Part shown: positions 39,786 through 43,590 of the stretch, piece after piece
Layout: each line of letters opens with the position of its first letter
How positions within the stretch are numbered: the stretch's first letter is position 1
Assembly: GCA_964526295.1 (NCBI GenBank)
Contig: CAZGKW010000037.1
Location: 1 to 43,590, forward strand
Length of the DNA: 43,590 nucleotides
From: CAZGKW01 sp964526295
GTDB lineage: Bacteria; Planctomycetota; Phycisphaerae; FEN-1346
Direction of reading: 5' to 3'
Notes under the pieces: generated by a model
What the model was told of the DNA's origin: nothing
The model's input: only the letters and a program-made list of their open reading frames with translations
The model's database searches: none
Program-made: the position numbers and the translations under genes

Positions 39786-41506
39786 GGCGCCTCCTCCGCG
39801 TCAGCTTCCTGCGGGCCCGGGGCGGTCTCCCCCGCGCCGGCCGGCCCCTTTGCCTCGCCCGGCAGGACCTCGTACAGCACCGGCACGCCGGCCGGACCGG
39901 TCGGCCCGAAAGGCTCCAGTCGGGCGACGTCTCGGACCCACGGCGGGACGTAGTCCGGATGGTCCGAGACGACGAACACGCGCCGCTCGCCTGTGCGGAC
40001 CCGCTCCGCCACGTCCGCCCCCGCGCCCCAGTACCACCGCACCGACCGGTCGAACTTCGCCTCGTACGGGCCGACCACGAGGACGTCCGGCCGCCGGTCC
40101 TCCAGGTCCTGCACGTAACGGAGCGGCGGCGCGGCGGTCGTGTCCGGCAGGACGACGGCCTCCGGCGGGGCGGCCGAGAGGGCCGCGTCGGCGAACTGCC
40201 GAGCGCTCTGCTCGCTGCATTTCCACGGACGGAGCCAATAGACATACGAGTCGCGGTACGGCAACCGCCGGCCGAAAACGTCCAGCTCCGCCCGCCGCGC
40301 CGCCCCCGGCAGCACCGCATAGACGCCGACCGGAACGAGGGCCAGCGCCACCAACGCGGCCGTCCACCGCCGGCCCACAAGCGCCACGATGCGCCCTGAC
40401 CCCACCCCGATCAGCACGCTCGACAGGGCGTAAAACGGGACTAGAAAAGAGAACTGGTCCGGCACGTCGTACCGGGCCGCCCACAGGAAGTACATCGCCG
40501 CCAACACAAGGACCAGCAACGCCGGCCCGTCGCGCCGCCGCAGCGAGACCCACACGCCGACCGGCATGACCAGAAGGAGCGGCGTCGGGTGGTTAAGGCC
40601 GACGTACAGGGCGCTCCGCCCGAGCAACTCGCCCAGCCCGGCGACGTTGCCCACCTGGCCGCCGAAGCCGCCCACTGTCCCCGAGAGGAGCGTCTCGCCG
40701 AGGCTACCCGTGCGGGCGTACTCGATGCCCAGCACGATCCAGTAGAGCGTCCCGCCGGCGAGCCATGCCCCGGCCCCCGCCGGAACGATCCACGCCGGCG
40801 CCCGCCGCCGGACCACTTCCACCACCACCCACACGCCGAGAACGGCCAGGCTCAGTGACGCCATCAGGTGGTTGCTGATCGCCAGGCCGTTGGCCGCGAA
40901 CAGCCACACGAGGTACACCGGCCGGCGGGTCCGGTGCCACGCCACCGCACAGAGCAGCTCGGCCGTGAGGAACGCCGCCGCCCAGCCCAGCACCTCCGCC
41001 ATCGCGGCGTACAGCCAGACGGTGTGCCCGACGGCGAAGACGACGCCCGCCACGGCACCCGCGGTACGCCGCCCCGTCAGCCAGTAGGCCAGCAGGGCGA
41101 CGTTGGCCGCCGCCAGGCCCGTCCCGATGGCCGAGCACAGGTTCGCCGCCCGGGCATAGCCCCACCATCCCGACCAGGCCAGCGTCCGCCCCGCCAGGAG
41201 AAACCAGGGATGGACCCGGACGGCCTCGCCCGGCCGGCACCAGGCGCTGTACTCGTCCGGGCGGGTCGGGAGGCGCTGCGCGGGAGGCCAGGTCAGGCGA
41301 CCGACGTTCCACTGGTACTCGCCGGAATCCTGCCACACCAGGCCGGGCGCCAGCGTCGCGACGTAGAGGGCCAGGGCCGCGACGAACGCCACCGCCCACA
41401 GGCGCCCGCCGCGGAGCCGTTCCTCGCCCCGCTCGGGGCCCACGGGGCGCGGCCCGCGGGCTTCGGACTGCGTGTGGCCCACATCGCTTTCCTCGACCGG
41501 GCTCAC
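39782..41506 (-). CDS. DUF2723 multi-spanning membrane protein
   Basis: This 574-residue DUF2723 family protein is related to protein O-mannosyltransferase-like GT-C membrane glycosyltransferases. The signature is at the start of the membrane domain: ALYVATLAPGLVWQDSGEYQ, where Asp-Ser-Gly-Glu is the conserved family motif. About 11 hydrophobic segments follow, and a soluble C-terminal domain (about 400-574) ends in a Gly/Glu/Ala-rich tail. I placed the start at GTG 41506, which overlaps the upstream stop (GTGA) and follows GGTGGGGGGC. The earlier in-frame sequence reads as the out-of-frame end of UbiA. The glycan donor is unknown. Confidence 0.8.
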   Translation of the reverse strand: MSPVEESDVGHTQSEARGPRPVGPERGEERLRGGRLWAVAFVAALALYVATLAPGLVWQDSGEYQWNVGRLTWPPAQRLPTRPDEYSAWCRPGEAVRVHPWFLLAGRTLAWSGWWGYARAANLCSAIGTGLAAANVALLAYWLTGRRTAGAVAGVVFAVGHTVWLYAAMAEVLGWAAAFLTAELLCAVAWHRTRRPVYLVWLFAANGLAISNHLMASLSLAVLGVWVVVEVVRRRAPAWIVPAGAGAWLAGGTLYWIVLGIEYARTGSLGETLLSGTVGGFGGQVGNVAGLGELLGRSALYVGLNHPTPLLLVMPVGVWVSLRRRDGPALLVLVLAAMYFLWAARYDVPDQFSFLVPFYALSSVLIGVGSGRIVALVGRRWTAALVALALVPVGVYAVLPGAARRAELDVFGRRLPYRDSYVYWLRPWKCSEQSARQFADAALSAAPPEAVVLPDTTAAPPLRYVQDLEDRRPDVLVVGPYEAKFDRSVRWYWGAGADVAERVRTGERRVFVVSDHPDYVPPWVRDVARLEPFGPTGPAGVPVLYEVLPGEAKGPAGAGETAPGPQEADAEEAP

Positions 41507-42408
41507 GAGGGCCCCCCACCCCCCGCCGGCGACAGCATCAGCACCGCCGCAACCATCCCCAGCCACACCACCACCGCCAGAATGAACGGCACGTCCGTGC
41601 GGAGCATCTCCACCGGGCCCGTGACGTGCCCGGCGATCACCCGGCTGTAGAACCGGAACACGCCGTAGACGACCGGCAGCACCGTCAGGAAGAGCCACGG
41701 CCCGCCGGCCACCTCCTCAGCCGTCCGCTCGCTGACCGTGTAGAGCATGTAGGTCGTGATCGCGAGGCCCGCCGAGACCGTCATCATGTGCTCCAGGCTG
41801 CTCCGGGTGTAGACGCTCCAGGAGACGGGCCGCGTCGAGGCGGCCTCCTCGCCCAGGGCCGCCCGCTCCCCCTCCCGCTTCGCAAAGCCCAGCAACAGGC
41901 TCAGCGTCAGCGTGCAGAGGAGCAGCCACGGGCTGATCTCAACGTCGATCGCCACCGCCCCGGCGTAGGCCCGCAGGACGAACCCCGCCGCGATCATCAG
42001 AACGTCCAGGATGGCCACCCGCTTCACGCCCAGCCCGTAGCCCGCCATCAGCGCCAGGTACACCGCGACCGTGCCGGCGAAGTGCACCCCGAGAACGAAG
42101 CCGACGCCGAGTGCGGCGGCCGCCAGGACGGCCGTCATCGCCAGGGCTTCGGCCGCGGGGATCGCGCCCGAGGCGACCGGCCGGTTCCGCTTCACCGGGT
42201 GGAGGGCGTCCTCCCGCCGGTCCAGGACGTCGTTCAAAGCGTAGATGGCGGAGGAGGCCAGGCAGAACGCGGCGAACCCAAGGCCCGCCCACGCCCACCC
42301 CGACGCATCGCCGAACCGCTTGGCGAAGATCAGGGCCGCCAGGACGAACCCGTTCTTGACCCAGTGTCCGGGCCGGGCCAGCCGCACCAGGTTCCGCAGG
42401 TGGTCCAA
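41503..42408 (-). CDS. UbiA-family prenyltransferase (decaprenyl-phosphate phosphoribosyltransferase-like)
   Basis: This 301-residue integral membrane protein has about nine helices. The UbiA signature NDVLDRRED (59-67, NDxxDxxxD) is followed by HPVKRNRPVASG. The second aspartate-rich site is less clear. It resembles the DPPR synthase subgroup, whose start is LRP-x-x-W-KN (here ARPGHWVKN), which transfers phosphoribose to a polyprenyl phosphate. The start is probably TTG 42408 with GGGGGAAG upstream. An earlier start is unlikely because the promoter at 42483-42513 lies inside that stretch. It is the first gene of the polysaccharide operon. Confidence 0.8.
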   Translation of the reverse strand: MDHLRNLVRLARPGHWVKNGFVLAALIFAKRFGDASGWAWAGLGFAAFCLASSAIYALNDVLDRREDALHPVKRNRPVASGAIPAAEALAMTAVLAAAALGVGFVLGVHFAGTVAVYLALMAGYGLGVKRVAILDVLMIAAGFVLRAYAGAVAIDVEISPWLLLCTLTLSLLLGFAKREGERAALGEEAASTRPVSWSVYTRSSLEHMMTVSAGLAITTYMLYTVSERTAEEVAGGPWLFLTVLPVVYGVFRFYSRVIAGHVTGPVEMLRTDVPFILAVVVWLGMVAAVLMLSPAGGGGPS

Positions 42409-42482
42409 GGGCTTCCCCCGAGGGACCCGAGCCGTGCCGACGGCTGCCCCAAGCGGCCCGGGCGGTTCGCCGGCATGCGCGG

Positions 42483-42513
42483 CTATTAGGGCGGTCGGCC
42501 GGGCACGTGTCAA
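42483..42513 (-). promoter_or_regulatory. Candidate promoter of the polysaccharide operon
   Basis: On the minus strand TTGACA (42508-42513) is followed after 19 bases by TAATAG (42483-42488), the same long spacing as the gnd candidate. It lies about 75 bases before the TTG start of the UbiA gene. Confidence 0.45.
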
Positions 42514-42557
42514 GCGCCTCCCGCACCCGGGCTTATCGGCCTCTCCGCAAGGCCCCG

Positions 42558-43073
42558 TCAAGCCAAAGAGGCGGCCGCGAGAGGCGAGCCGGCCGAGTTC
42601 AGCGCGACGGCCGCACCCGCCATGTCCGCATCGACGGTCCATTCGTAACTGTCGCCGCCTGAGTCCTGGTCGCCGTCGAGGACCGTCACCTCCCCGTAGG
42701 GCGAATAGACGTACCGCTCGACCGAGTCGCCGCCCGTCTTCACCAGGCACGTGACGTTCATGTTCGCGTCCGTGAGATAGTAGAGCCGCTCGTCGAGGCC
42801 GGAGCCCGTCTTTCCAAGGTCGCCGCCCGAGCCGTCGCTGGTGTCTTCGTCGCGGACGATGGGGGCGTCGATGTACCGCTGCCCCCAGACGTACTGGTAT
42901 TTGACGTCCGTCGCGACGGCCGCGGCCGTGCCCTGGTCGTCCTCGAACCGCCCCTCGACCACCTGCCACCGGCGGGTGTAGTAGTAGTCGGTCCGGTCCC
43001 AGTCCGAGCCGGGGACGAGCTTGGCGATCCGCCGGTGCCCCTCAACGGAAAAAACCGTATTGTGTCCCCGCAA
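42558..43073 (-). pseudogene. Rhs-repeat protein fragment
   Basis: This 171-residue frame matches the end of an Rhs core: HRRIAKLVPGSDWDRTDYYYT, then WQVVEGRFED, YVWGQRYIDAPIVRDED, LYYLTDANMNVTCLV, and RYVYSPYGEVTVLDGD. Such proteins are normally more than 1000 residues long. The frame has no start or export signal, and its upstream part is cut off at about 43045-43073, where a Rex gene begins on the other strand. The C-terminal 30 residues do not resemble a toxin. It is a relic left by a rearrangement. Confidence 0.75.
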
Positions 43074-43465
43074 AATCTCTGGTGGGCTTCGGGAACCTCG
43101 GGCGGGCCCTGGTGGCCTATCGGGGGTTCCAGAAGAAGGCGTTCAAGATCCAGGCGGTCTTCGACGCCGACCCGGCCAAGATCGGCCGCCGGGCCGGCGA
43201 CCTCGTGGTCCAGGACGGGGCCGAGATGATGGCCGAGATCCGCCGCCTCGGCATCCCCCTGGCCATCCTGGCCGTCCCGGCCGAGAACGCCCAGGACGTC
43301 GCCGACCAGCTCGTCCAGGCGGGCGTGGCCGGCATCCTGAACTTCGCCCCCGTCACCCTGGACCTGCCCGAGAGCGTCGTCGTCAACAGCGTCGACCTGA
43401 CACTGTGCTTGGAGCAGCTCGCCTTCATGGCGAGCAACCGCTCCCGCGGCGCCGCCGCGAGTTAG
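43070..43465 (+). pseudogene. rex: Redox-sensing repressor Rex, lacking its DNA-binding domain
   Basis: The frame encodes the NAD(H)-binding Rossmann domain of Rex and its C-terminal helix: LVGFGNLGRALVAYRGF, then FKIQAVFDADPAKIG, IPLAILAVPAENAQ and a VAGILNFAPVTLDLPE segment, with SVDLTLCLEQLAFM at the end. About 80 N-terminal residues, the winged helix that binds DNA, are missing. The frame instead runs back into the foreign junction at about 43045-43080. The GTG at 43082 has no ribosome site. Without the winged helix it cannot act as a classical Rex repressor. Confidence 0.8.
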
Positions 43466-43531
43466 ACAGGCGCAGCCAAACGGTGACCGGGCCCCTCGGC
43501 GGCCTCGATCCTGCCACCTGGGGTCGCAGCC

Positions 43532-43590
43532 TCAGAACGCCGCCTGGAACCGCAGGCCCGCGATCGTGGCGTCGTCGATGCCGCCCCCGC
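43532..43590 (-). CDS. C-terminal end of a probable outer-membrane beta-barrel protein (partial)
   Basis: Only the last 18 codons and the stop are in the window. They read GGGIDDATIAGLRFQAAF, ending in Phe after an alternating hydrophobic pattern, the usual C-terminal strand signal of outer-membrane beta-barrel proteins. Its identity cannot be inferred from so little sequence. Confidence 0.4.
   Translation of the reverse strand, partial: GGGIDDATIAGLRFQAAF

Overview
This is a very GC-rich window, and it most likely comes from a planctomycete, possibly a Phycisphaerae-like anaerobe. The lineage call is an inference. It rests on a PEP-CTERM secreted protein at the left edge and a PEP-CTERM remnant at 34.5 kb, on an Rhs remnant, on a stand-alone AICAR transformylase, and on a gene set rich in ferredoxin-type proteins, a PPi-type phosphofructokinase and nickel-dependent lactate racemase. 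There is no rRNA, CRISPR array or phage block. One tRNA-Gln is present.

Layout. From 0 to 2.4 kb lie a secreted PEP-CTERM protein and an exported protein with an internal duplication. From 2.4 to 8.3 kb there is a D-lactate/glycolate dehydrogenase-type FAD and Fe-S fusion (minus strand). It is divergent from two overlapping PP-loop ATPase genes, a tRNA-thiolation-like enzyme and larE, which are followed by an MNT/HEPN pair whose toxin is frameshifted. From 8.3 to 14.1 kb (minus strand) come a clan GH-O (GH52/GH116-like) glycosidase, lemA with two paralogous membrane proteins, and ppk2. From 14.4 to 21.2 kb (plus strand) come central metabolism genes: gnd, pdxB, larA, a PPi-type phosphofructokinase, and a PurH-like protein with only the transformylase domain.

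The most interesting block is 21.56-29.72 kb. It reads as a compact operon resembling the orange-protein (ORP) clusters of sulfate reducers. A DUF134 regulator is preceded by a TTGACT-17-TATGCT promoter whose -10 box sits inside a perfect 14-bp palindrome. Next come two small glycine-rich proteins, one with a zinc ribbon. They are followed by a single protein made of two fused MinD-type ATPases with four [4Fe-4S] motifs, a free NifX/ORP-like domain, and an Mrp ATPase fused to a second NifX-like domain. The block ends with an FmdB-like Cys-rich peptide, a COG1237 metallo-beta-lactamase-fold enzyme, a DUF318 permease and its TIGR03943 partner. A second permease with a Cys-rich loop (SO_0444 Cu/Zn efflux type) converges on it. 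I infer a metal-cluster assembly and metal-export module.

From 31.2 to 34.9 kb lie tRNA-Gln, an exported terpenoid-cyclase-toroid-like protein, an M55 D-aminopeptidase and a PEP-CTERM fragment. From 34.9 to 42.5 kb (minus strand) there is a cell-surface polysaccharide locus: a UbiA-family prenyltransferase, a DUF2723 membrane protein, a PglC/WcaJ-type sugar transferase, an ATP-grasp enzyme, a WecA-type transferase, a HAD phosphatase and a DegT aminotransferase. Several promoters here share the form TTGACA-16-TATGCT. The right end is rearranged: an Rhs fragment abuts a Rex gene that has lost its DNA-binding domain, followed by a few codons of a probable outer-membrane beta-barrel protein.
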